Under the pieces are notes generated by a model. The model was not told the DNA's origin. It saw nothing but the letters and a program-made list of their open reading frames with translations, and did no database searches. This document shows positions 31,633 through 40,539 of a stretch of 53,335 nucleotides of DNA, piece after piece; within the stretch, counting starts at the first letter, position 1; each line of letters opens with the position of its first letter. Origin of the DNA: Hymenobacter lapidiphilus. GTDB taxonomy: Bacteria > Bacteroidota > Bacteroidia > Cytophagales > Hymenobacteraceae. A program made the position numbers and the translations under genes. Location of the stretch: the NCBI RefSeq assembly GCF_013377885.1, contig NZ_JABKAU010000033.1, positions 1 through 53,335 of the forward strand. Reading direction: 5' to 3'.

Positions 31633-31690
31633 GGAGTAGTAGAGTAGCGGTACAAAGGCGGGCAGCCCAACTAACCGGGCTGCGGGCTGC

Positions 31691-31698
31691 CAAATATA
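31691..31698 (-). promoter_or_regulatory. -7 promoter box for the TPR gene
   Basis: Minus strand reads TATATTTG, matching TAnnTTTG, 58 nt before the ATG at 31632. No -33 TTTG. Confidence 0.45.
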
Positions 31699-31864
31699 CG
31701 CCCGCTGCCCCAACCGTGCCTACTGCGGGTTCGCCTCTGCCAACCTCTTTCCCACCCGGCCGTTGTGGCCATAGCGGCGGCAATCCGGCCGGCTGGCCCT
31801 GTCGTACCTGCGCCATTGCGTGGCCCGTTGGGTGGCGTTGATCCTGCTCCTTTTTTTCTACTGA

Positions 31865-32749
31865 ATGCGCTTTCTGTTTCTTCGCCTGCTGCCTGCTCTG
31901 CTAATTACGATGCTGCTGCTGGCCGCCGCCACCGAGTACAGCGTGGCCCGCCCCAGCCGCCGCACCGCCGATGTGGCCTACATACCGGCCACCGACTCGG
32001 CCTACAGCGCCAAACGCCACCTCCTCGATGTGTATGCGCCCAAAAAGCCCGGCGCCCGGCCCTATCCGGTAGTGGTATTCATTCATGGCGGCAACTGGAC
32101 CAGCGGCAGCAAAGACCTGTACTCGTTTGTAGGCCGCCGGCTGGCCAAGCAGGGAGTGGTGGCCGTGGTCATCAACTACCGCCTGTCGCCGGACGTACGC
32201 GTACCCCAGATGGCCGACGATTGTGCCCGGGCCGTGGTATGGGTGCGCCGCCACATTGCCGACTACGGCGGCGACCCGGCCCGGCTGTTTACGATGGGCC
32301 ACTCGGCCGGGGGCGGCCTGGCGGCGCTACTGGCCACCGACGACGCCCGGTTCCAGCGCTGGGGCGAAACCACCAACCCGGTACGCGGCGTGGTGCTCGA
32401 CGATGCCGCCGGCCTCGATATGTATGACTACCTGAAAAAGAAAGCTTATCCCGGCGACAACCAGTATATCGTATCCTTTGGCCCCAACCCGGCCAGTTGG
32501 CGCGAGGTGTCGGCCCGCCACCACCTCACGCCCCAAACGCCTCCCTTTCTCATCTTCGTGGGTGGCGAAACCTACCCCTCCATCAGCAGTAGCAGTGCCG
32601 AGTTTCGCAAGGCGCTGGTGGGCCTGGGCCACACGCCTTACTACCAGGTGCAGCCCGGCAAAAAGCATATTCCGATGGTGCTGCAGCTATACTGGCAACA
32701 CAATATCATCTATCAGAAGCTGCTGCCGTTTGTGGGGGCGAAGGAGTAA
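31865..32749 (+). CDS. Alpha/beta hydrolase (BD-FAE-like esterase), secreted
   Basis: 294 residues. N-terminal hydrophobic signal (MRFLFLRLLPALLITMLLLAAA). Carboxylesterase motifs: the oxyanion-hole HGGNW in VVVFIHGGNWTSGS, NYRLSPDVRVPQMADDCARA, the nucleophile GHSAGG in FTMGHSAGGGLAA, and late KKHIPMV with the likely catalytic His. It resembles the bifunctional feruloyl/acetyl-xylan esterase (BD-FAE) group, but the natural substrate is not predictable. Periplasmic or lipid-anchored location is expected. Single gene, convergent with the MGMT gene. Confidence 0.88.
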   Translation: MRFLFLRLLPALLITMLLLAAATEYSVARPSRRTADVAYIPATDSAYSAKRHLLDVYAPKKPGARPYPVVVFIHGGNWTSGSKDLYSFVGRRLAKQGVVAVVINYRLSPDVRVPQMADDCARAVVWVRRHIADYGGDPARLFTMGHSAGGGLAALLATDDARFQRWGETTNPVRGVVLDDAAGLDMYDYLKKKAYPGDNQYIVSFGPNPASWREVSARHHLTPQTPPFLIFVGGETYPSISSSSAEFRKALVGLGHTPYYQVQPGKKHIPMVLQLYWQHNIIYQKLLPFVGAKE

Positions 32750-32775
32750 GAAGGATGAGGTAGGCAGAACGTCAT

Positions 32776-33303
32776 TCAAAATAGCCCAAGCTGCAGCGGT
32801 GGGCTCTCCAGCTCCAGCAGCCACTTTTTCCGGGCCAGGCCGCCGGCATAGCCCGTTAGCTGGCCGCCGGCCCCGATGATGCGGTGGCAGGGCCAGATGA
32901 TGGCCAACGGATTCTGGCCGTTGGCTGCGCCCACGGCCCGCACTGCGCCGGGGTTGCCCAGCTGCCGGGCCAGATCGAGGTAGGAGGCCGTGCGCCCGTA
33001 GGCCACAGCCGGCAGTGCCGCCCACACTTGCCGCTGGAATTCGGTGCCGGCTGCCACGGCCGTGCGCACGGTAAACTCGCGCAGCTCGCCCCCAAAGTAA
33101 GCGCGTAGCTGCTCGTGGGCCAGCTGCAGGCAGCCGGGAACTCCTCCGGCCGGAGTAGGTGTGCCCAGGCTGTCAGTAGCCAGAAAACTTACCTCGCTCA
33201 GGCCCGCCTCCGTACCCCGCAATTCCAGCAGGCCTAGTGGCGTAGCCAGCAGCGCCCGGGCCGGGGAGTTGGTGTCGGGCAGGCCAGCGGGTAGTTCAGG
33301 CAT
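32776..33303 (-). CDS. ogt: Methylated-DNA-protein-cysteine S-methyltransferase
   Basis: 175 residues from the ATG at 33303 (MPELPAGLPDTNSPARALLA); upstream in-frame codons are not conserved-looking. It repairs O6-methylguanine by transferring the methyl group to its own Cys. Visible: FQRQVWAALPAVAYGRTASY (DNA-binding helix-turn-helix), GAVRAVGAANGQNPLAIIWP and the active-site PCHRIIGAGGQLTGYAGGL, with 'WLLELE' near the end. Suicide enzyme, cytoplasmic. The symbol is by family (ogt-type, no Ada fusion). Confidence 0.94.
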   Translation of the reverse strand: MPELPAGLPDTNSPARALLATPLGLLELRGTEAGLSEVSFLATDSLGTPTPAGGVPGCLQLAHEQLRAYFGGELREFTVRTAVAAGTEFQRQVWAALPAVAYGRTASYLDLARQLGNPGAVRAVGAANGQNPLAIIWPCHRIIGAGGQLTGYAGGLARKKWLLELESPPLQLGLF

Positions 33304-33444
33304 CAGGTCTTGAATTAGATAAAAACACGGTTTAAGGGCAGTTTGCAGCTTGTTTGTTGCAGTATGCCGGGGCTCGGAAAGCAAGTGGCGCTGTAACTGC
33401 CTGAGAAAAACCCGTATATTAGTAGGGGCGAAGCAGGAAAATAT

Positions 33445-33462
33445 AAATCTACGCGTAGATTT
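33445..33462. promoter_or_regulatory. 18-bp perfect palindrome upstream of the PA14/ricin protein gene
   Basis: AAATCTACGCGTAGATTT is perfectly symmetric and lies 60 bp before the chosen GTG start (33523). Its size and AT-ends/GC-core look like an operator for a dimeric regulator. Confidence 0.5.
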
Positions 33463-33522
33463 TTGACTGTTGCTTATTTGCGCTCCATTTACTCTGTCCC
33501 AACTTCCAAAGCCACCTCCATC

Positions 33523-35112
33523 GTGCGACGTTTATTTCTCTGCTCTGCGCTCGGTTTGGGCCTGCTCGGCCAGTTGCTGGTAGTTGCGGCACCGCCCGCG
33601 TACATGGCTGCCCTCACGCCCACCGAAACGCCGCCCGCTCAGGGCTGGGGCACAGGGCTTACGGCCTCTTACTTCAGCAATGGCTCGCTGGCGGGCCAGC
33701 CCGTACTCAAGCGCCAGGATGAGGTAGTGGATTTCCGCTGGGGCCTGAATTCGCCCGCGCCCGGCCTGCCCGCCGATAATTTTTCGGTGCGCTGGGAAGG
33801 TCTGATTGCCGCGCCGGGTACCGGCCGCTACCGCTTTGTAGCCGTAACCACCGACGAGGTGCGCCTGTGGGTGAACGGCCGGATGGTAATCGATACCTGG
33901 GACGGGAAGAAAGCCAGCAGCAAGCTCGATAACAGCGTTTCGCTGGCCGCCGGCGAAAAGGCCACCATCAAACTCGAATACAACAACGCAGCCGGCATGG
34001 CTGGTATTCAGCTGCATTGGGTGGCTCCCGGTCAGGGCCAGCAGCTGATTCCGACTGGCAACCTCTATCCGCTGGGTTCGCCCACTACGCCCGACCCGGC
34101 TGGTGCGCCGCCCGTGGCCAAAGCTGCCGTAGCACCCGCACCCCGGCCCGAGCCGGCCCCGGTGGCCGCTCCTAAGCCGGCCCCAGTCGTTGCCGCCGCC
34201 CCCAAGCCGGCGCCAGCGCCCAAGCCTGCACCTGCTCCGGCAGCTGCTAAGCCCGCCAAGCCCGCTCCGGCGGTAGCCGCCGCCCCGGCCAAGAAACCGG
34301 TAGCTGAGGACGAGGTAACTCCCGTTGGCGACCTGTCGGGACTTTATGTTATTACGGTTCGCTCGACGGGGAAGCCGCTGGAGGTAACCCAGGACCGTCC
34401 GGTATCTCTGGCCGAGCAGCTGGCAACGGCCGGCGCGGCGCGCCCCGCCGATCCGCAGTGGCGCCTCGAACCCACCGGTAGCGGCCTGTACCGCCTGGTG
34501 GTGCCCGGCAGCAACAAAGTGCTGGAGGTGCTGGGTAGCTCCACCTCCAACGGTGCCCCGGCCAGCCTCTGGACTTACTACAGCGGCTACAACCAGCAAT
34601 GGAAAATTGAGCCCACTGACGACGGCTACTTCAAGCTGATTTCGAAAAACGGCCGCAACAAAGCCCTCACCGACAAGGACTCCGTCGATGGTGGCATTCA
34701 GCAGTGGCGCTACACGGGCAAGCTCACGCAGCAGTGGAAGCTGACGCCGGCCAAAGCCTCCGAAGAGCCTATACTGGCCGGAGCCAGCACCGCCCGCAAA
34801 GTGGGTTCCAACAGCATGAGCGTGTACCCTAACCCCTCCAACGGCGTGATGCAGATGGCCTACAGCCTCAGCGAAGCCAAGCCGCTGGGCTGGGTGCTCT
34901 ACAACCAGAACGGCGTGGCCGTGCGCGTATCCGACTACCGCAAGCAGCCGGCCGGCTCGCACCATCAAACCCTCAACTTCAGCAGCCTCCCCGCCGGCGA
35001 CTACTACCTGAGCCTAACCGTAGGCGCCAGCAATACCCGCCAGGTGGTGTCCATCCGCCGCCCCGGTGCCGATGCCCCGGAGGTAGGTAACGATGCAGCC
35101 GAGCGTCCCTAA
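33523..35112 (+). CDS. Secreted PA14 - Pro/Ala linker - ricin-type lectin - T9SS protein
   Basis: 529 residues from the GTG at 33523 (VRRLFLCSALGLGLLGQLLV signal peptide); a TTG at 33463 is also in frame but would place 20 residues before the signal. A PA14-like domain spans about 45-185 (GLTASYFSNGSLAGQPVLKR, FSVRWEGLIAAPGTGRYRF, WVNGRMVIDTWDG, GIQLHWVAPGQ). Then a Pro/Ala/Lys linker of about 75 residues with PKPAPA repeats, a ricin-B-like domain (about 265-410; YNQQWKIEPTDDGYFKLISK, LTQQWKLTP) and a C-terminal type IX sorting domain (SMSVYPNPSNGVMQMAYSL ... LPAGDYYLSLTV). A surface carbohydrate-binding role is inferred. Confidence 0.88.
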   Translation: MRRLFLCSALGLGLLGQLLVVAAPPAYMAALTPTETPPAQGWGTGLTASYFSNGSLAGQPVLKRQDEVVDFRWGLNSPAPGLPADNFSVRWEGLIAAPGTGRYRFVAVTTDEVRLWVNGRMVIDTWDGKKASSKLDNSVSLAAGEKATIKLEYNNAAGMAGIQLHWVAPGQGQQLIPTGNLYPLGSPTTPDPAGAPPVAKAAVAPAPRPEPAPVAAPKPAPVVAAAPKPAPAPKPAPAPAAAKPAKPAPAVAAAPAKKPVAEDEVTPVGDLSGLYVITVRSTGKPLEVTQDRPVSLAEQLATAGAARPADPQWRLEPTGSGLYRLVVPGSNKVLEVLGSSTSNGAPASLWTYYSGYNQQWKIEPTDDGYFKLISKNGRNKALTDKDSVDGGIQQWRYTGKLTQQWKLTPAKASEEPILAGASTARKVGSNSMSVYPNPSNGVMQMAYSLSEAKPLGWVLYNQNGVAVRVSDYRKQPAGSHHQTLNFSSLPAGDYYLSLTVGASNTRQVVSIRRPGADAPEVGNDAAERP

Positions 35113-35125
35113 GCAGCAACAGGTA

Positions 35126-35160
35126 AAAAGCCCCGTTCCGGTAACCGGAACGGGGCTTTT
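35126..35160 (+). terminator. Terminator after the PA14/ricin gene
   Basis: 16-bp perfect stem, AAAAGCCCCGTTCCGG (35126-35141) with 35145-35160, 3-nt loop, T-run at the 3' side. Lies 14 bp past the stop; symmetric, so it may also serve the convergent PLD gene. Confidence 0.85.
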
Positions 35161-35199
35161 CGCTTTATAAGAACTGCTGAAAGTGGCAAGCCGGGCAGC

Positions 35200-35961
35200 T
35201 TATCCGGCGAATTCGGGCAGCTCGGCCCACAGGCGGGCAAACTCTGCGGCGTAGGCAGCAACAAGCGCCTGCTCGGGGCTGATAAGCAGGTTCTCGAGAT
35301 TAAGCTCGGCCGCCGAGCGGGTCCAGTTATAGCTGCCAGTGAGCACCATCTTGTTGTCGGAGAGGGCAAATTTGTGGTGCATGTGGTTGCGACTCTCATC
35401 TACGTGCACTGCCAGGCCAGCGGTATGCAGGGCCCGCACATCGGAGCCCCGGTCAAATAGCTTTTCGTTATCCGTAAGTAGGCGTACGCGCACACCCCGC
35501 TTATGGGCGGCCACCAACTCGTCGCTCAAGCGGTTATCGGCCACGGTAAACACGCACACGTCCAGCGTCTGCCGGGCCTGCCGGATAAAATCCTGAATGG
35601 CGGCCACGCAGTCGTCGTGGGGGCTGAAGTACACCCGCACTGCCTCCGAGGAGGTGGCTGCTGGCAAAGCGGTTTGCCTGGTCGTAGCTGCCGCCAGCGG
35701 TTCTTCTGCATGGGCCGGCAGCAGGGCGCTGGCCGTTTCCAGCCACTCTATTACTGCCTTGTCTTTGAAGGTGTTGAAGTGGTTTTTGGCCAGCCCGAAC
35801 AACTGCCGGCGTAACGCTTCGAGGTTGCCATGCTGCTGCTGGAAATCTGCCAGCCGCTCGCGGAGCTCGTCCGCCTCAACAGCCGACAGGTTGACATCGG
35901 CAAATGCCTGACGGAACTGGTTCAGCAGCTCGGACACGGGCGGGGTAGTAGCGTTGGCCAT
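35200..35961 (-). CDS. Phospholipase-D-like (HKD) domain protein
   Basis: 253 residues. The N-terminal ~110 residues are helical, Gln/Leu/Ala-rich (RQAFADVNLSAVEADELRER, LEALRRQLFGLAKNHFNTFK). The PLD-like domain spans about 110-250 with YFSPHDDCVAAIQDFIRQAR, LDVCVFTVADNRLSDELVAA, VRVRLLTDNEK and one HKD motif NHMHHKFALSDNKMVLTGSY (H-x-K-x4-D), followed by NWTRSAAELNLENLLI. A single HKD indicates it works as a dimer. This layout (mitoPLD/Nuc-like) occurs in nucleases and cardiolipin hydrolases; the substrate is open. Confidence 0.88.
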   Translation of the reverse strand: MANATTPPVSELLNQFRQAFADVNLSAVEADELRERLADFQQQHGNLEALRRQLFGLAKNHFNTFKDKAVIEWLETASALLPAHAEEPLAAATTRQTALPAATSSEAVRVYFSPHDDCVAAIQDFIRQARQTLDVCVFTVADNRLSDELVAAHKRGVRVRLLTDNEKLFDRGSDVRALHTAGLAVHVDESRNHMHHKFALSDNKMVLTGSYNWTRSAAELNLENLLISPEQALVAAYAAEFARLWAELPEFAG

Positions 35962-35996
35962 GCCGGAAGGTACGGTAAACTGCCGGGCCGCGGGTG

Positions 35997-37205
35997 TCAG
36001 GCCTGGCTCATGGCCATCAGCTCTGCCCGGGCCAGTTGCCGGTGCCGGGCCACCAGGGCCTGGGCGTCGGCCAGAGCGTGGGCTGAGGGCTCGTGCAGCA
36101 GGCGGGTGAGGCCGGGCGTTTCCGCAGCTAAGTCGATGTCATAGAGGCCCGCGTGGTGCCAGGGCGTCAGGTGGTCCCAGTCGGGCCTATCGATGATGGG
36201 GTAGAGGCACACGCCCAGCAGCGGTACTCCGGCGTGCAGGGCCTGCACGGCTTCGTGGGCCACCATGCGCAGCCAGTGCGGGCGGTCTTGGCCGGGGTGG
36301 CTGGTTTCGGTGAGCACCACCGGCCGGCCGTAGCGCTGGTAAGCCTCGGCGAGCAGCGAGCTAAGGGGCCGGAAGCGCGGGTCGTGGTGCTCGTTGGCCC
36401 AGGGCAGCGTCTGGTAAGGCTCCAGCTGCCATTGGTTGTCATAATAAAAGTTGAAGCCCAGCAGGTCGAGGTACTCGGGGCGGCCGCCCAACTCGGGGCA
36501 GAGGCGGCCGGCCAGCATGTCCACGCTCTCGAACTGGCTGCGGTGCACCTCGCGGGCCTGGCGCACTTCGGCCGGACCGGCTCCGGGCCGGGGCACAACA
36601 TTTACCAGCGGCTCGGTGGTGAGAATGCGCACCGTGGGGTCGGTTTCACGCAGAGCCGCTACGCCTTCAATGTAGGCGCGCATCAGGCCCCGCTTCACTT
36701 CCCAGCCCTGCCCCACGCAATAAGGCGCAGTGCCGCGCACGTCGCCGCCCAGCCAGCTCATAAAGCTCACCTCGTTTATGGGCGTGATGATGAGCACGTC
36801 GTCGGGCCGCTGCTGGCGGTAAAAGTTCACAAAAGCACGGCACAGCGAGGCAAACCGGCGGGCGAACAGCGGGTGCAGCGGCGTCAGGTCGTCGGGGTAG
36901 CCGAAGTGGCACAGGTCCCAGACCTGCTGAATGCCGTGGCGGCGGCCCGCGTCGAGCAGCACTTGCACCGTGGTCCAGTCGTACTCGTAAGGGCGGCGCT
37001 CCACCTGGCTCCAGCGGATGCCCTCGCGCACGGTGCCCAGCCGGTGCTGCCGGACAAGCTCGTAATCGGCATCGAGCAATTGCAAGTGGCCGGTCAGGTT
37101 CAGAAAATCGACGCGGTTGCCGAAGGCGTTAAGCTGGTCGGTGCACTCGAAACCAGCCATCCAGAACGAGGTAAAGGGCGAATCGAGAGGAGCTGTAAAG
37201 GGCAT
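35997..37205 (-). CDS. GH1/GH5-like (clan A) glycoside hydrolase
   Basis: 402 residues from the ATG at 37205 (MPFTAPLDSPFTSFWMAGFE). TIM-barrel clan A features: FTSFWMAGFECTDQLN and TVREGIRWSQVERRPYEYDW at the start, a catalytic acid/base Asn-Glu in ITPINEVSFMSWLGG, LDLLGFNFYYDNQW, and a nucleophile Glu in PVVLTETSHPG. The strand-end pattern is closest to beta-glucosidase-like GH1 proteins but shorter. No signal peptide, so it probably acts in the cytoplasm. It is immediately upstream of the PLD gene on the same strand (35 bp apart). Confidence 0.82.
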   Translation of the reverse strand: MPFTAPLDSPFTSFWMAGFECTDQLNAFGNRVDFLNLTGHLQLLDADYELVRQHRLGTVREGIRWSQVERRPYEYDWTTVQVLLDAGRRHGIQQVWDLCHFGYPDDLTPLHPLFARRFASLCRAFVNFYRQQRPDDVLIITPINEVSFMSWLGGDVRGTAPYCVGQGWEVKRGLMRAYIEGVAALRETDPTVRILTTEPLVNVVPRPGAGPAEVRQAREVHRSQFESVDMLAGRLCPELGGRPEYLDLLGFNFYYDNQWQLEPYQTLPWANEHHDPRFRPLSSLLAEAYQRYGRPVVLTETSHPGQDRPHWLRMVAHEAVQALHAGVPLLGVCLYPIIDRPDWDHLTPWHHAGLYDIDLAAETPGLTRLLHEPSAHALADAQALVARHRQLARAELMAMSQA

Positions 37206-37363
37206 TGCTGGCGCGTTGGTGAAAGAAAAGCCGGCAGTAAAGCACCTAACTAGTGGGCTTGCTACCGCCGGCTGCATTTCTCTGGCAAAGAAAGAGGCTG
37301 ATTCCGGCGCGTCCGGGCCTGCTGCAACGAGCGGAAGCCAGCGGCCGGCAGCGCCGGTTGGGG

Positions 37364-38281
37364 CTACTCTTTGACGATGGACTTGGCTTCGATGAAGATG
37401 CGCTGAAACTCCGGGTACTTCGCCCGGATGGTATTTTGCATCTGGTCGATGGCGGTTTCTACTTCTTCGGCCGAAAGCTGGTCTTTAAACTCCACATCAA
37501 GGGCCAGAATCACATCGGCTGGGCCCAGGTACATGGTCAGGGGCGGGCGCAGGTTTTCAACGCCCGGCTGCTGTCGGCCAATGGCCTGCAAGTCCGTCAG
37601 TACGGCCTCGCTTACGCCCTCACCAATCAGCAGGCCCTTGGCTTCCTTGAGCATGAACACGGCCATGCCTACCAGCAGGGCCCCAATGGCCATCGAAGCG
37701 GCCCCGTCGAGGTAAGGATTATTGAGCAGGTGGCCGAAATAGATGCCGGCCAGCGCGATAAGCAGACCCACCAAGGCCGCCATATCTTCCAGCAAAATGG
37801 CGAATACTGCCGGATCTTTACTGTGGCGCAGGGCCTTCCAAAAGCCAAAATCGCCTTGGGTTTTGCGGAACTCGCGGTAGGCCAGCGCACAGGCAACGCC
37901 CTCGAACACAATGGCCAGCGCCAGCACCCAGTAGTTCCAGGTGGGGTCGGAGAGTGGAGCCGGATTCCGAATGTACTGGTAGCCTTTATAAAGCGACATG
38001 CCGCCGCCCACCGCGAAAATGAGCACGGCCACAATCACCGTCCAGAAATAGATTTCCTTGCTGTAACCGAAGGGATGGCGCGCATCGGCGGGCCGGCCGC
38101 TGCGGTGCATGCCGTAGAGAATGAGCATGCCATTGCCGCTGTCGACGAGCGAGTGAATGCCCTCCGACATCATGGCAGCGCTGCCCGTGAAGAAGGCGGC
38201 CACGAACTTGGAAACAGCAATGGCCATATTGGCGCCAATGGCCCCGTAAACCACCATTTTAGAAGAAGAATTGCCAGCCAT
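37364..38281 (-). CDS. Cation diffusion facilitator transporter
   Basis: 305 residues from the ATG at 38281 (MAGNSSSKMVVYGAIGANMA). CDF family: AAFFTGSAAMMSEGIHSLVDSGN (TM2 with the metal-binding H-x-x-x-D of site A), ARHPFGYSKEIYFWTVIVAV, EDMAALVGLLIALAGIYFG (TM5 with D), LDGAASMAIGALLV and a cytoplasmic C-terminal domain (LRPPLTMYLGPADVILALDV). It exports Zn2+/Fe2+/Mn2+-type ions by proton antiport; the HSLVDSGN variant resembles the FieF/CzcD-like group. Single gene, divergent from the APC permease. Confidence 0.92.
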   Translation of the reverse strand: MAGNSSSKMVVYGAIGANMAIAVSKFVAAFFTGSAAMMSEGIHSLVDSGNGMLILYGMHRSGRPADARHPFGYSKEIYFWTVIVAVLIFAVGGGMSLYKGYQYIRNPAPLSDPTWNYWVLALAIVFEGVACALAYREFRKTQGDFGFWKALRHSKDPAVFAILLEDMAALVGLLIALAGIYFGHLLNNPYLDGAASMAIGALLVGMAVFMLKEAKGLLIGEGVSEAVLTDLQAIGRQQPGVENLRPPLTMYLGPADVILALDVEFKDQLSAEEVETAIDQMQNTIRAKYPEFQRIFIEAKSIVKE

Positions 38282-38424
38282 ATAGTGCAATGAAGTATGG
38301 CGGTGGTACGTGAATGGGCCATCTGAAGTTGGAAATGCCCGATGGACCCGAACAAATGGAGCTATTGTAACTTTAGCCACTTCGAAACCGGGCGGCGACG
38401 GCGCATCCACGCACTGCTGCGGTT

Positions 38425-39834
38425 ATGCGTCTGCTCCCTTCTATGCTCCAGCCCAACGCCCCTGCCGCTGTCACTGCTTCCGCTCCGCTGAGCCGCCGCC
38501 TCGGGCTGGTGCAGGCCACGGCCCTCAACATGATTGACATGGTGGGCATCGGGCCCTTCGTGACGCTGCCGCTCGTGATGGGCTTCATGGGCCCCAACTT
38601 CCTGCTGGCCTGGATGGTGGGCGCGGCCCTGAGCCTGGCCGACGGCTTTATCTGGAGCGAGCTGGGGGCGGCTCACCCCGAGGCCGGCGGCTCCTACCGC
38701 TTCCTTAAACTGGCCTACGGCGAGCATAAGTGGGGCCGGCTGATGTCGTTTCTCTACGTGTGGCAGACGCTGGTGCAGGCGCCGCTGGTGGTGGCTTCGG
38801 GTGCCATCGGTTTCGCCCAGTACTTTGCCTACCTCGTACCGCTGCCCGAGTGGTGGCAGCCCAAGCTGGTAGCCGGCGCGGTTGTGCTGCTGCTCATCGG
38901 TTTGCTCTACCGCCGCATCGAAGATGTGGGCCGCCTGGGCGTGGCGCTCTGGGTGGGTGTTTTGGCGTTGCTGGGCTGGCTGATTTTCGGCGGCCTCACC
39001 CACGCCCACATTCCTGTTAACTGGCTGCCCGAGGGCGGCGTGGGGGCGCTGCCGGGCGTGTTGCTATCGGTAGCCATGGGCCAGGCCACGGTCAAAACCA
39101 TCTACTCGTACCTGGGCTACTACAATGTGTGCCACTTGGGCGGTGAGGTGAAAGAGCCCCAGAAACTCATTCCGCGCAGCATCTTCCTCAGCATTCTGGG
39201 CATCATGACGCTGTATCTGCTCATGAACTGGAGCGTGGCCTCGGTTATCCCGTGGCAGGAGGCGCGGCATTCCGAGTTCATTGTGAGCCTGTTCATCGAG
39301 AAGCTTTACGGAGCCACAGCCGCCAAAATGGCCACGGCGCTGGTGCTGTGGGTGGCGTTTGCCTCGCTGTTTGCGGTGCTGCTGGGCTATTCGCGCATCC
39401 CCTACGCCGCCGCCGCCGACGGCGAGTTTCTGCCCCTTTTCGCCCGCACCCACCCCACCAAGCATTTCCCGCACGTGTCGTTGCTGCTGCTCGGGGGCGT
39501 GGGCTTCGTGTTCAGTTTGCTGTTCCGGCTGGGTGAGGTCATCAGCGCCATCCTGGCCATGCGGATTCTGGTGCAGTTCGTGGGGCAGGCCGTGGGGCTG
39601 GTGCTGCTCCGGCGCCGCAACGGTACGGCCCACCTGCCCTTCAAAATGCCCCTCTACCCGCTGCCCGTGGTGCTGGCCGTGGTGGTTTGGCTGTGGGTGC
39701 TCGTGAGTACGGGCTGGCTATTCGTGGTATCGGGTCTGGGCGTTACGGCGGCCGGCGTTGTGGCCTTTTTGCTCTGGAGCCGCAAGCTGCGGCGCTGGCC
39801 GTTTGCAGAGGTGCGGGAGCAGGCTTTGGACTAA
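38425..39834 (+). CDS. APC-superfamily amino acid permease
   Basis: 469 residues from the ATG at 38425; an internal ATG at 38443 is possible. About 12 transmembrane helices. Signature MIDMVGIGPFVTLPLVMGFM in TM1 (the G-I-G substrate loop), LSLADGFIWSELGAAHPEAG GSYRF in the TM2-3 region, SYLGYYNVCHLGGEVKEPQK (TM6 area), RIPYAAAADGEFLPLFARTHP and a TM12 end. It resembles the APA/YfnA-like basic-apolar amino acid transporters. Substrate unknown. Divergent from the CDF gene. Confidence 0.92.
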   Translation: MRLLPSMLQPNAPAAVTASAPLSRRLGLVQATALNMIDMVGIGPFVTLPLVMGFMGPNFLLAWMVGAALSLADGFIWSELGAAHPEAGGSYRFLKLAYGEHKWGRLMSFLYVWQTLVQAPLVVASGAIGFAQYFAYLVPLPEWWQPKLVAGAVVLLLIGLLYRRIEDVGRLGVALWVGVLALLGWLIFGGLTHAHIPVNWLPEGGVGALPGVLLSVAMGQATVKTIYSYLGYYNVCHLGGEVKEPQKLIPRSIFLSILGIMTLYLLMNWSVASVIPWQEARHSEFIVSLFIEKLYGATAAKMATALVLWVAFASLFAVLLGYSRIPYAAAADGEFLPLFARTHPTKHFPHVSLLLLGGVGFVFSLLFRLGEVISAILAMRILVQFVGQAVGLVLLRRRNGTAHLPFKMPLYPLPVVLAVVVWLWVLVSTGWLFVVSGLGVTAAGVVAFLLWSRKLRRWPFAEVREQALD

Positions 39835-39865
39835 CGCTGTTTCAAGCGGGTGCTGCCGGAGCACG

Positions 39866-40372
39866 CTACTTCAGCCACTTCTCGTAGCACAGAAACCGCA
39901 GCCCCGGCCGGAATGCCAGCCCGATTTCGCCCGCAAAGCGGTAGCCCAGCTTCGGGAAAAGCTGGCGGGTGGCCTGGTTTTCAGAGTTGGTGTCGAGGCG
40001 CAGCACGCGCAGGCCCTGCTGTCGGGCCAGGACGTCGGCCTGGGCGAGCAGGGCGGCCGCTACGCCGCGGCCCCGGGCAGCCGGGGCCACGGCCAGCCGG
40101 TGCGTTACGAGGGCCGGCTCAGCAAAGTCCCAGTCGGCCTGGGCATACTCGGCATCCTGGTGGTTGTGGGTGAGGGCCGCAAAGCCCGCCAGCTGTCCGG
40201 CCAGCTCCGCCACCCACAAATGCCCTGCCTCCATATCGGTCCGGAATACTGCCTCGTTAGGGTAATCTGCCGACCATTGCTGGTTGCCAGCGGCTTGCAT
40301 CAGGGGCACTACCTGGGCCAATAAGGTCAGCAGTGCCGGTAGGTCGGCCGGAGTAGCGAGGCGGAGTAGCAT
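39866..40372 (-). CDS. GNAT-family N-acetyltransferase
   Basis: 168 residues (MLLRLATPADLPALLTLLAQ). GNAT fold: LWVAELAGQLAGFAALTHN (beta2-4), VTHRLAVAPAARGRGVAAALL with the acetyl-CoA-binding R/Q-x-x-G-x-G/A loop, LRLDTNSENQATRQLFPKLG YRF (typical beta5/alpha4). Substrate unknown. Convergent with the APC permease; family-A palindrome lies upstream. Confidence 0.9.
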   Translation of the reverse strand: MLLRLATPADLPALLTLLAQVVPLMQAAGNQQWSADYPNEAVFRTDMEAGHLWVAELAGQLAGFAALTHNHQDAEYAQADWDFAEPALVTHRLAVAPAARGRGVAAALLAQADVLARQQGLRVLRLDTNSENQATRQLFPKLGYRFAGEIGLAFRPGLRFLCYEKWLK

Positions 40373-40419
40373 AGGGTGAGGGAGGAATTCAAGGATGATA
40401 AGGAAGAAAAGTCAAAAAA

Positions 40420-40518
40420 GAACGTCATGCTGAGCTTGTCGAGGCATCTCTACCGCTTCGTTGCTAATAGCATTGAGCGTTGCGGTAGAGATGCCTCGAC
40501 AAGCTCAGCATAACGTTC
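40420..40518. repeat. Family-A palindrome, copy 6, with compensatory change
   Basis: 37-bp arms 40420-40456 and 40482-40518 with one mismatch. Left GAACGTCATGCTGAGCTTGT then CGAGGCATCTCTACCGC; right GCGGTAGAGATGCCTCGACA. The GGCATC/GATGCC pair replaces GCATC/GATGC's usual AAGCATC/GATGCTT context in both arms at once. Lies between the GNAT and hemB genes. Confidence 0.9.
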
Positions 40519-40539
40519 TACTATACTTTGCAGCTCTTC

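Noticed and set aside
33532..34968. 478-codon antisense frame over the PA14/ricin gene
   Set aside because: No recognisable motif; composition reflects the complement of the Pro/Ala linker.
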